Assembly (NCBI GenBank): GCA_937901185.1
Contig: CALCHR010000140.1
Coordinates: 1-5,361 of the forward strand
Length of the DNA stretch: 5,361 nucleotides
Direction: 5' to 3'
DNA from: an uncultured Bacteroidales bacterium
Lineage (GTDB): Bacteria > Bacteroidota > Bacteroidia > Bacteroidales > Bacteroidaceae
Shown: piece by piece, positions 1 through 4,985 of the stretch
Layout: each line of letters opens with the position of its first letter
Numbering within the stretch: the stretch's first letter is position 1
The notes under the pieces: generated by a model
Told to the model about the DNA's origin: nothing
Databases searched by the model: none
Seen by the model: only the letters and a program-made list of their open reading frames with translations
Translations under genes and position numbers: made by a program

Positions 1-1
1 C

Positions 2-1027
2 ATGAAACGTCAGCTCCACTTTGAAGATTTTATTGCTGTAAATAATGTTTCTTTTAAGATAGAAAATATTCATCAGGAGTGCACGGAGTATCCCGACAAT
101 AAGCAATACACACAGCCTACATGGGGCACTATTTCAACGGATGTCGATGAACCTCAGGCACCTAAGCTTATTATTCTTGTCGGTCTGCCTGGCTCTGGCA
201 AGTCTACTTTGGCTAAGCAGATTATTGATAAGTATCCTAGCGCAGTTTGGCTGAGCTCCGATGACATTAGAGAAAAGCTTTACGGCGATGCTAATTGCCA
301 GAAAGACCATGCCAAGGTTTTTGCTATTATGCAGGAAGAGGCCGTAACTTGGCTGGATAAAGGTTTTGATGTCATTTATGATGCGACCTCTATCACACGC
401 AAAAGCCGAGCATCTATCTTAGAAGTGGCACCTAAGCATGTACAGAAAGAGTGTATTGTTGTTTGGGCACCATTAGAGATTTGTGCAGAGCGTGATAAAG
501 CGCGTGACCGTACGGTTGGTGCTGATGTTATCGGTCGAATGGTGCGCAGATTTGAAGCGCCTTTCTATGATGAGGGCTTTGACGCTATTCACGTACATAT
601 TAGTGATGTGTATTATGATAAGCAACAATATTACGTTGATCTTATTTCTGCAATGAATATTCCACATGATAATCCTCATCACTCTGCAGGTGTCATGGAG
701 CATTGTTATCTGTGTGGTACTGGCTTGCTGGATAAGACCGTTCCAGAAGTTGTTGTGACTGCTGGCTTTTTGCATGATATTGGTAAGCCTTTCGTTAAGA
801 CGTTTAAGAATCGTAAAGGTGAAGATGTAGATATTGCCCATTACTATGACCATCAGGCAGTAGGTGCATATCTTAGCTATGGGTTAGAGGGACATAATCC
901 TACCCTTGCTTGGTTGATTTCCACCCATATGGCACCTTTTATTAATCAGAAGTATTTCAATAGTTTGCCTACTTACTACAAGCGTTGGATTGAGGCACTA
1001 CATCAGGCAGATAGAGATGCACATTAA
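2..1027 (+). CDS. Polynucleotide 5'-kinase fused to HD-domain phosphohydrolase (RNA end-healing enzyme)
   Basis: Predicted bifunctional RNA end-healing enzyme of 341 aa. Residues 55-215 form a P-loop kinase: Walker A GLPGSGKST at 61-69 (K67, S68), then SSDDIR at 85-90, which matches the T4 polynucleotide kinase block holding general base D35 and R38 (here D87 and R90). DATS at 127-130 follows, then an Arg-rich lid (R164, R168, R170). Residues 220-341 carry an HD metal-phosphohydrolase signature: H227, H234, H258-D259 in FLHDIGK, H280/H284, H309 and D337. Known kinase-phosphatases phosphorylate 5'-OH ends and remove 2',3'-cyclic or 3' phosphates, and I infer the same here. The order is kinase then HD, as in T4 Pnkp except that HD replaces the HAD phosphatase domain. 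The ATG lies one base inside the window, so no RBS can be checked. The unassigned first 54 residues may be longer, and the true start may be upstream. First visible gene of the RNA-repair unit. Confidence 0.88.
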   Translation: MKRQLHFEDFIAVNNVSFKIENIHQECTEYPDNKQYTQPTWGTISTDVDEPQAPKLIILVGLPGSGKSTLAKQIIDKYPSAVWLSSDDIREKLYGDANCQKDHAKVFAIMQEEAVTWLDKGFDVIYDATSITRKSRASILEVAPKHVQKECIVVWAPLEICAERDKARDRTVGADVIGRMVRRFEAPFYDEGFDAIHVHISDVYYDKQQYYVDLISAMNIPHDNPHHSAGVMEHCYLCGTGLLDKTVPEVVVTAGFLHDIGKPFVKTFKNRKGEDVDIAHYYDHQAVGAYLSYGLEGHNPTLAWLISTHMAPFINQKYFNSLPTYYKRWIEALHQADRDAH

Positions 1028-1035
1028 GAGGTGAT
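1027..1035 (+). promoter_or_regulatory. SD site of the GTG-started gene at 1039
   Basis: AGAGGTGAT is an extended complement of the 16S rRNA 3' end. It begins on the last base of the kinase stop codon and ends three bases before GTG 1039. This supports GTG as the start of the 111-aa gene. The identical 9-mer precedes TTG 1712. Confidence 0.75.
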
Positions 1036-1038
1036 TTT

Positions 1039-1374
1039 GTGAATTATACTATTACAATGACAATACCTGAGCATCGCGAGTATGACGGCTTTTTAGTGGA
1101 GCATCAGGAAGCCACTCATACAATCCCTTTTAAAAGAGGTACGAGTGTGTATTATGTACATCGTAAAAAGTGGTGGAAAGCTAAGTCTCCTTATATCATC
1201 ACTAAGTGCGATGTTACCGGAGTTTGGGCTACAAATATCGTTGGCGTAATACTCGACGGAGATAATCATGTTTCTGAGGACTCTTTTGATAGACTCTTCG
1301 AAGATAGAACAGCTGCGATTGAATGCTGTTTAAAACTAAATGAACACAATAAGGTAACAATTTATGGAGAATAA
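1039..1374 (+). CDS. Phage-type protein of unknown function, 111 aa
   Basis: I do not recognise a named family. The start is GTG with a strong SD (AGAGGTGAT). The gene follows the kinase-HD stop by 11 bases and its end overlaps the start of the next small ORF. The product is soluble, with no signal peptide or membrane segment. Visible features are an aromatic and basic patch around residues 38-55 (YYVHRKKWWKAKSPY), a hydrophobic strand VVGVILDGD-like near 67-75, and a C-terminal stretch that reads as an alpha helix followed by VTIYGE (residues 90-111). Codon use resembles its neighbours. The position inside the repair unit suggests co-expression, but there is no evidence for a role in RNA repair. 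Confidence 0.72.
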   Translation: MNYTITMTIPEHREYDGFLVEHQEATHTIPFKRGTSVYYVHRKKWWKAKSPYIITKCDVTGVWATNIVGVILDGDNHVSEDSFDRLFEDRTAAIECCLKLNEHNKVTIYGE

Positions 1375-1537
1375 GGTTGTGAATGATTTTTACGTAAATG
1401 ATTATTGCCAGACTGTTATACATTGTAGAGGGTATGCGTTCACTGTTAGTGAACTTTTTGACATCGCTCAGATCCATTGTTCAGCCGAAAAGCTGGAGGC
1501 ACATGAAGAAAAAAGACCCAAGAAAGCTAATATTTAG
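1364..1537 (+). CDS. Small protein of unknown function, 57 aa, overlapping both neighbours
   Basis: This small ORF fills what would otherwise be a 128-base gap between the 111-aa gene and the Cys-rich gene. It runs from ATG 1364 to TAG 1535-1537. The start overlaps the previous stop (ATGGAGAATAA) and the end overlaps the next gene by 35 bases. A weak SD (AAGG, 1350-1353) lies about nine bases before ATG. GTG 1379, with GGAG at 1366-1369, is an alternative start giving 52 aa. The reading frame has ordinary codon use. The translation is soluble, with a hydrophobic core (VSELFDIAQIHC, about residues 28-39) and a charged tail ending KRPKKANI. It competes with an upstream extension of the 1503 gene in another frame. 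I prefer this frame because that extension lacks an SD. Confidence 0.55.
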   Translation: MENKVVNDFYVNDYCQTVIHCRGYAFTVSELFDIAQIHCSAEKLEAHEEKRPKKANI

Positions 1538-1706
1538 AGTATTGTGCTATTGTCCACACTGTAACAAATATTTTCGTAAGCAAGTAAGGTGGCATCGGCG
1601 TCCTTATTCATATTGCGAGCGACATTTAAATTTTCTATTTGCATGTGCAGCTTGTAGAGCTACAGATGATAAATATTTTTATGACAAGTATATTAAACAG
1701 AGGTGA
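1503..1706 (+). CDS. Small Cys-rich, putative zinc-binding protein, 67 aa
   Basis: Highly basic 67-aa protein with two CxxC knuckles: CPHC at residues 17-20 and CAAC at 48-51. C15, C38 and H41 lie between or beside them. The pattern fits a zinc-ribbon or treble-clef fold, suggesting a nucleic-acid-binding accessory factor, though the function is unknown. The open frame extends back to ATG 1398. I chose ATG 1503 because GGAGG (1495-1499) precedes it, the Cys-rich part begins just after it, and 1364-1537 is better read in another frame. The SD-to-ATG gap is only three bases, which is short. The stop codon TGA (1704-1706) lies inside the SD of the nucleotidyltransferase gene, implying translational coupling. 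Confidence 0.68.
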   Translation: MKKKDPRKLIFRVLCYCPHCNKYFRKQVRWHRRPYSYCERHLNFLFACAACRATDDKYFYDKYIKQR

Positions 1707-1707
1707 T
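1699..1707 (+). promoter_or_regulatory. SD site that decides the TTG start of the nucleotidyltransferase
   Basis: AGAGGTGAT here is identical to the SD before GTG 1039. It contains GTG 1703, the longest possible start, so a ribosome using this SD would begin at TTG 1712, four bases after the 9-mer. It also overlaps the stop codon of the upstream gene. Confidence 0.7.
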
Positions 1708-1711
1708 AGAC

Positions 1712-2746
1712 TTGGCTTCACTAGAACAAATTAAAAACTTAGTTAAATCGGAAGAGTATGACTTTCTTAGGACAAACCCTCACCTAGGCTCAAATATTAT
1801 TTTATTAGGCTTGGGCGGTTCACATGCTTACGGCACTAATGTAGAAGGTTCTGATGTAGACATTAGAGGTATTGCACTAAATAGTAAAAAAGATATTCTG
1901 TGCGGACATCAGTTTAAGCAGGTTGTACACGAAGCGACTGATACTACCATTTATTCTATCAATAAGATTATTGATCTGCTGTCTAATTGTAACCCAAACA
2001 CTATTGAAATGCTTGGCTTAAAGCCTGAGCATTATCTGTATTTACACTCAATCGGACAGGAGCTTTTAGAAAATAGAAAGCTATTTTTATCTAAGAGAGC
2101 TTTGTATTCTTTTGGCGGCTATGCTACTTCTCAGCTTCGCAGACTAGACAACAAGTCTATGAGAACTCTTGAGCAAGCAGAGAAAGAACAACATATTTTA
2201 AATAGTATTATAAACGCTACCTATGCTTTTCCTGAGAAGTATGAAGAGTTTAAGCTTGGTGACAGCATTGACCTATTTTTAGACCATTCCGACCAGGAGG
2301 ACATGGATAAGGAAATCTTTATGGATATCCACCTTACTCACTATCCTTTACGTGACTACAAGAGTATGTGGTCGGACATGAAGAACATTGTTTCTGAGTA
2401 TGGCAAGATCGGACAGCGTAATAAGAAGGCAGTTGAGCATGGCAAGATTGCAAAACACATGATGCACTTAATTAGACTGTATTTAATGTGTATTGATATT
2501 CTGGAAAAAGAAGAGATTATTACTTATCGTGAAGCCGACCTTGAATATTTGCTGAGTATTCGCTATGGCAAATTCTTAGATGAGGCCGGCCATCCAATTC
2601 CTGGTTTTTATGATATCATTAGTGAGTTTGAACGGCGTATGAACTACGCAGCAGAAAATACCTCATTGCCAGAGAAGCCTAACTACAATGCAATTAACGA
2701 GTTTCGAGCAAGTATCAATGAACGAGTTGTACTAAGCAATATTTAA
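1712..2746 (+). CDS. RlaP-type DNA polymerase beta-family nucleotidyltransferase (RNA-repair associated)
   Basis: Predicted nucleotidyltransferase of 344 aa from TTG 1712. The signature is GLGGSHAYGTNVEGSDVDIRG near residues 33-53: the GGS loop followed by two metal-binding aspartates (D48, D50). A third acidic residue is probably D77 in HEATDTTIYSI. This matches the polymerase beta superfamily group called RlaP, whose members occur beside RNA ligases and end-healing enzymes. The precise reaction is not settled; adding or replacing nucleotides at RNA ends is an inference. The C-terminal two thirds is mostly alpha-helical and carries a conserved-looking basic and His-rich stretch (KKAVEHGKIAKHMMHLIRL). 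A GTG start at 1703 would add three residues but lies within the SD. It is the last gene of the first unit, and its stop codon begins the terminator stem. Confidence 0.85.
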   Translation: MASLEQIKNLVKSEEYDFLRTNPHLGSNIILLGLGGSHAYGTNVEGSDVDIRGIALNSKKDILCGHQFKQVVHEATDTTIYSINKIIDLLSNCNPNTIEMLGLKPEHYLYLHSIGQELLENRKLFLSKRALYSFGGYATSQLRRLDNKSMRTLEQAEKEQHILNSIINATYAFPEKYEEFKLGDSIDLFLDHSDQEDMDKEIFMDIHLTHYPLRDYKSMWSDMKNIVSEYGKIGQRNKKAVEHGKIAKHMMHLIRLYLMCIDILEKEEIITYREADLEYLLSIRYGKFLDEAGHPIPGFYDIISEFERRMNYAAENTSLPEKPNYNAINEFRASINERVVLSNI

Positions 2747-2790
2747 AATAAACTGAGGTACTAATTAAAGTACCTCAGTTTATTTTATTG
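2744..2790 (+). terminator. Strong intrinsic terminator after the nucleotidyltransferase gene
   Basis: A perfect 18-bp stem pairs 2744-2761 with 2770-2787 around an 8-base loop (TAATTAAA). The GC-containing core is CTGAGGTAC/GTACCTCAG. The 3' arm ends in TTTATTTT followed by ATTG, a U-rich tail, and the A-rich 5' arm makes the element potentially bidirectional. It starts on the TAA stop codon and closes the first transcription unit. Confidence 0.88.
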
Positions 2791-2796
2791 TATAAT
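2791..2796 (+). promoter_or_regulatory. Promoter -10 box (TATAAT) for the second gene unit
   Basis: A perfect TATAAT lies immediately after the terminator and about 30 bases before the next ATG. Transcription would start near 2803. No good -35 is visible at the normal spacing (AAGTAC at 2768-2773, inside the terminator stem), so the promoter may depend on an activator or a phage-modified polymerase. The strength is uncertain. Confidence 0.5.
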
Positions 2797-2814
2797 ATTT
2801 AAGAATTAAATATT
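2794..2814. promoter_or_regulatory. 21-bp palindrome, candidate operator over the -10 box and start site
   Basis: AATATTTAA and TTAAATATT are perfect inverted 9-mers around GAA. The element overlaps the TATAAT at 2791-2796, spans the expected start site and ends one base before the SD GGAGG (2816-2820). It could be a repressor site. If it is transcribed in full, it could instead be a weak AU hairpin beside the SD. AT-richness makes chance palindromes more likely, but a 9-3-9 perfect match is notable. Confidence 0.45.
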
Positions 2815-2825
2815 CGGAGGTACTT

Positions 2826-3041
2826 ATGAAAGTTCTTAGTTATCGTCATATAAAACCGTTATTTGCTTTTTGTACTGGCTGTGGTGCTACACTTGAGTTT
2901 GTTCGTAAGGAGGCCAGTATGAGCAAGATTCATCTGGCACGTGGACCGCAGAATGATGGCAAAGACTATTTTGTGACGTGTCCTGTCTGTGGCAAAATCA
3001 TTTACGAAAATGCATGGAAAAACCGGGTGGAAGCTTTGTAA
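2826..3041 (+). CDS. Small zinc-ribbon protein, 71 aa
   Basis: 71-aa soluble protein with two CxxC knuckles, CTGC at residues 16-19 and CPVC at 52-55, separated by 32 residues with several basic positions. This is the layout of a single zinc ribbon. Such phage proteins are usually annotated only as zinc-ribbon domain proteins, and the partner and role are unknown. The start is ATG 2826 with GGAGG at 2816-2820, five bases upstream. An in-frame ATG at 2919 has an even better SD (AAGGAGG, 2907-2913) and would give a 40-residue form with only the second knuckle. First gene after the terminator and promoter. Its stop codon is part of a likely -35 box. Confidence 0.75.
   Translation: MKVLSYRHIKPLFAFCTGCGATLEFVRKEASMSKIHLARGPQNDGKDYFVTCPVCGKIIYENAWKNRVEAL
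2907..2921 (+). promoter_or_regulatory. Internal SD and in-frame ATG inside the zinc-ribbon gene
   Basis: AAGGAGG (2907-2913) lies five bases before in-frame ATG 2919, the best SD match in the window. Initiation here would make a 40-aa protein starting MSKIHLARGP. It may instead simply encode Arg-Lys-Glu-Ala by chance. The upstream part carries the first CxxC, so the full-length form should still exist. Confidence 0.35.
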
Positions 3042-3064
3042 TTTTTAAAAATATATAGTATTAT
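3036..3064 (+). promoter_or_regulatory. Sigma-A-like promoter upstream of the 131-aa gene and RNA ligase
   Basis: TTGTAA (3036-3041, 4 of 6 to the -35 consensus) and TATTAT (3059-3064, 5 of 6 to the -10 consensus) are 17 bases apart. Transcription would start near 3071, ahead of the SD GGAGG at 3087-3091. The 57-base gap is very AT-rich, so a chance match is possible. No terminator precedes it, so it would add to read-through from the promoter near 2791. Confidence 0.5.
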
Positions 3065-3098
3065 ATTTATATAGTGCTTTTGAATTGGAGGAATCGGT

Positions 3099-3494
3099 AT
3101 GAGTCTACAAAAGGTAATAACTACCGAAAAAGAGCTTGCTAGTCGAATTAATCAGTACCAGATAAAAGAAGATGAATTAAAGCGTATTGATGTGCAGGTA
3201 ATTCCTCACTACGGCTGGGTCACTTGTTTAACTTTACATTTTGACCGCGGATGTCCGCTTCAGCCGCATAACAACACTAGAAATTTGGGTTACGTGCTGC
3301 ACCATTTTTTGCAGCTTTTTGATATTCATGAGGACGGAGCCTACTTGTCAAGTATTGCAAACAAGAAGGTACGACTGGTATATAGCTATGATTTTCCTTT
3401 TGGAGGTCAGTGTGTGGCTATTGGCCATCCCTATAAGGATAAATTTATATTTTTTGAAGATTTAATGAAAGTGAGTGAAACAGTTTATGGTTGA
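3099..3494 (+). CDS. Protein of unknown function, 131 aa, coupled to the RNA ligase
   Basis: I do not recognise a named domain, although the block NTRNLGYVLHHFLQLFDI (residues about 59-76), followed by KKVRLVY and later HPYKDKFIFFEDLMK (about 110-124), reads like a conserved phage protein family. It is soluble and probably mixed alpha/beta, with no membrane segment. The start is ATG 3099 with GGAGG at 3087-3091, seven bases upstream. Its last eight bases overlap the start of the RNA ligase (ATGGTTGA), so the two are probably translationally coupled. It may serve the ligase, but the sequence gives no direct evidence. Confidence 0.8.
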   Translation: MSLQKVITTEKELASRINQYQIKEDELKRIDVQVIPHYGWVTCLTLHFDRGCPLQPHNNTRNLGYVLHHFLQLFDIHEDGAYLSSIANKKVRLVYSYDFPFGGQCVAIGHPYKDKFIFFEDLMKVSETVYG

Positions 3495-4116
3495 ATACAA
3501 TAAGATTGAAACTCTTTACGAACGTGACTTGGAGGGTACTAAGCAGCTAATTGAAGGCAAGTTTCGAAATCCGGCTGTCGAGTTTCTGAAGGATAACGTA
3601 TGGCAGTTTACTGAAAAGGTGGATGGCACCAATATCCGTGTGCATTGGAATGGTCATAAGGTACTTTTTGGCGGTCGAACCGAAGACGCTCAGATTCCTT
3701 CTCATCTGCTTAACAAGCTGATTGAGATGTTTGGCACAGATGAAGCAGAGCAGATCTTTGAGCAGAAGTTTGGCGAAATGGAAGTAATGCTTTTCGGCGA
3801 AGGTTATGGTCCGAAGATTCAGAAGGGTGGCTCTTATCGTCCTGACGTAAGTTTTATTTTGTTTGATGTACTTATCAGCGGTAACTACCAGCCTCGTTCT
3901 TCTGTTGAAGATATTGCCAAGGCTTTTGGTATTGATGTAGTACCTATTATTTTTGAAGGTACTATCCAGGAGGGTGTGGACTTTGTTAAGTCCAATCCTA
4001 AGTCAACCATGGGTACTGCAATGATGGAAGGCTTGGTAGGTCGGCCTAAGGTGGAAATGCGAGATCGCTGCGGCAGACGTGTTATCGTTAAGATTAAGGT
4101 AAAGGACTTTAAGTAA
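3487..4116 (+). CDS. Compact ATP-dependent RNA ligase
   Basis: Predicted RNA-sealing enzyme of 209 aa from the covalent nucleotidyltransferase superfamily. Visible motifs in order: I, EKVDGTNIRV at 43-52 with nucleotidyl-lysine K44; FGGRTEDAQIP at 61-71; III, VMLFGEGYG at 100-108 with E105; IIIa, FILFDV at 123-128; IV, EGLVGRP at 181-187; V, VKIKVKDF at 201-208. The mechanism is known from the family: lysine adenylation, AMP transfer to the RNA 5' phosphate, then sealing to a 3'-OH. It lacks the C-terminal domain of T4 Rnl2 (334 aa), so it is little more than the catalytic core. GTG 3475 would add four residues. I chose ATG 3487 because MVEYNKIETLYERD matches the usual beginning of this phage ligase group. 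Its substrate ends would be made by the kinase-HD protein. Confidence 0.9.
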   Translation: MVEYNKIETLYERDLEGTKQLIEGKFRNPAVEFLKDNVWQFTEKVDGTNIRVHWNGHKVLFGGRTEDAQIPSHLLNKLIEMFGTDEAEQIFEQKFGEMEVMLFGEGYGPKIQKGGSYRPDVSFILFDVLISGNYQPRSSVEDIAKAFGIDVVPIIFEGTIQEGVDFVKSNPKSTMGTAMMEGLVGRPKVEMRDRCGRRVIVKIKVKDFK

Positions 4117-4331
4117 TGAAACATTTGATGTACGATTATTTGATTTCCTATACTTTTAAAGGTGAAGGCTTTCTAACTCCGTGTACTGGCACCATGGGAA
4201 TTTCACGCAAGCATAAAATTAAGACTTTTGACGACACAAAAAATGTAAGTGAGTTTATTACTAGTCAGATCGAAGGTGCTTCTAATCTGGCAATAAACAA
4301 TATCATGTTTTTAGGTCGTAACAGACACTGA
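4116..4331 (+). CDS. Small protein of unknown function, 71 aa
   Basis: The ATG overlaps the ligase stop codon (TAATG), so translation is probably coupled to the ligase. The product is soluble. It begins with an aromatic strand (YDYLISYTFKGEGF, about 6-19), followed by a Gly/Thr turn and KHKIKTFDDTKNVSEFI (about 32-48), and ends LGRNRH. The pattern reads like a small phage family of unknown function. No catalytic motif, Cys knuckle or membrane segment is present. The gene is followed by a seven-base gap to the next. Confidence 0.72.
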   Translation: MKHLMYDYLISYTFKGEGFLTPCTGTMGISRKHKIKTFDDTKNVSEFITSQIEGASNLAINNIMFLGRNRH

Positions 4332-4338
4332 GGTATAT

Positions 4339-4686
4339 ATGGAGCGATTAACTAAGAAGTCGTCGACAAGTGAAATGGCCTGGTTTATTGATTATGCTAG
4401 TGGTGGCTTACCTCTTGAGCCCTGTGAGCTTGGCTCTACACAAGCCGGTATGATTCTAAGAAAACTAGCTGTCTATGAAGATCTAGAAGAACGCGGATTG
4501 GTAAACAGACCGGCTGTGTGGCAAGAAAGCGACTTTACTGAAGAACAGCTGCGTCTATTGCGTATAGCTTTCAAAATGGTTGAAGATGTTGTTGAACTAC
4601 AGCGCTATGGCAATAGTGATGTTTTTATGAGCAACGAGTTATTTCACCTAAAAGAAAAGCTAGGTATTTCAGATTTAGTTCTGTGA
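4339..4686 (+). CDS. Phage protein of unknown function, 115 aa, starting MERLTK
   Basis: The start is ATG 4339 with the SD GAGGT (4330-4334) overlapping the previous stop. The N-terminal MERLTK and the later helix LRKLAVYEDLEERGL (about residues 41-55) resemble a widespread group of small phage proteins that begin MERLT and contain an L-A-x-YED helix. Their function is unknown. The rest is predicted to be alpha-helical (FTEEQLRLLRIAFKMVEDVVEL, about 66-87). No cysteine cluster or catalytic motif is visible. It is expressed with the ligase unit by position. Confidence 0.78.
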   Translation: MERLTKKSSTSEMAWFIDYASGGLPLEPCELGSTQAGMILRKLAVYEDLEERGLVNRPAVWQESDFTEEQLRLLRIAFKMVEDVVELQRYGNSDVFMSNELFHLKEKLGISDLVL

Positions 4687-4695
4687 GGTATACTT

Positions 4696-4956
4696 ATGAT
4701 TGAGCTTGTTCATAAAGACGACAAAAAAGAGAAGTGGCAATCGCATGAAGTATATCTATTAGAAGATAACTTTATAAACACAGAGCATATGATCTTTTCA
4801 CACAATCCTTTTGATGCTGTCGGGTACGGTCCTTCAAAAGAAGACGCTATCGAGGACTTTAAACAAAAATTTCAGTACGTTATGCAAGAGTTAAAAGCGT
4901 TTGAAAAAATGCTATTTGAGACCGATGCAATTACTGACAATATAAAAACTATTTGA
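4696..4956 (+). CDS. Protein of unknown function, 86 aa
   Basis: Acidic soluble 86-aa protein, last gene before the non-coding region. The start is ATG 4696 with the SD GAGGT (4686-4690) next to the previous stop. Residues 31-60 hold MIFSHNPFDAVGYGPSKEDA, followed by a long amphipathic helix to about residue 75. The GYG-x-SKEDAIEDF stretch resembles short phage proteins with a HicB-like or antitoxin-like sheet-then-helix shape, but this is only a weak resemblance and no toxin gene is adjacent. No terminator follows, so the transcript may continue into the structured region. Confidence 0.75.
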   Translation: MIELVHKDDKKEKWQSHEVYLLEDNFINTEHMIFSHNPFDAVGYGPSKEDAIEDFKQKFQYVMQELKAFEKMLFETDAITDNIKTI

Positions 4957-4961
4957 ATAAT
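4916..4961 (+). promoter_or_regulatory. Candidate promoter(s) for the structured RNA region
   Basis: Two overlapping possibilities lie in the end of the 86-aa gene. TTGAGA (4916-4921) is 19 bases from TATAAA (4941-4946). CTGACA (4934-4939) is 16 bases from AATAAT (4956-4961). The first would start transcription near 4953, just before the tRNA-like segment. The second would start near 4968, inside it. Both spacings are off the optimum of 17. Confidence 0.35.
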
Positions 4962-4985
4962 ACAGTGGCGGAATAGGTAGACGCT
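4959..4985 (+). other. tRNA-Leu-like 5' segment (D-arm)
   Basis: TGGCGGAATAGGTAGACGC (4966-4984) matches positions 8-25 of bacterial tRNA-Leu, which commonly read TGGCGGAATTGGTAGACGC, with a single difference. The three-pair D-stem GCG/CGC closes correctly. The preceding seven bases (AATACAG) do not find a matching 3' acceptor strand. The next bases do not form a five-pair anticodon stem, and no proper T-arm lies at the expected distance. It is therefore not a normal tRNA gene. It could be a decayed or interrupted tRNA, or a tRNA-like part of a larger RNA. Confidence 0.55.

Noticed and set aside
473..853. 126-aa open frame on the - strand inside the kinase-HD gene
   Set aside because: It lies fully opposite a gene with clear catalytic motifs, and its translation shows no recognisable family. 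It is a shadow frame.
1398..1502. Upstream extension of the Cys-rich gene to ATG 1398
   Set aside because: No SD before 1398, and the same stretch reads as a better gene in another frame (1364-1537). ATG 1503 has GGAGG upstream.
2294..2305. Internal SD (AGGAGG) before an in-frame ATG within the RlaP gene
   Set aside because: The spacing is only about two bases, and initiation there would remove the catalytic domain. Probably chance Gln-Glu-Asp codons.
3241..3465. 74-aa + strand frame inside the 131-aa gene
   Set aside because: Nested in another frame of a better supported gene with a strong SD. Its start lacks an SD.
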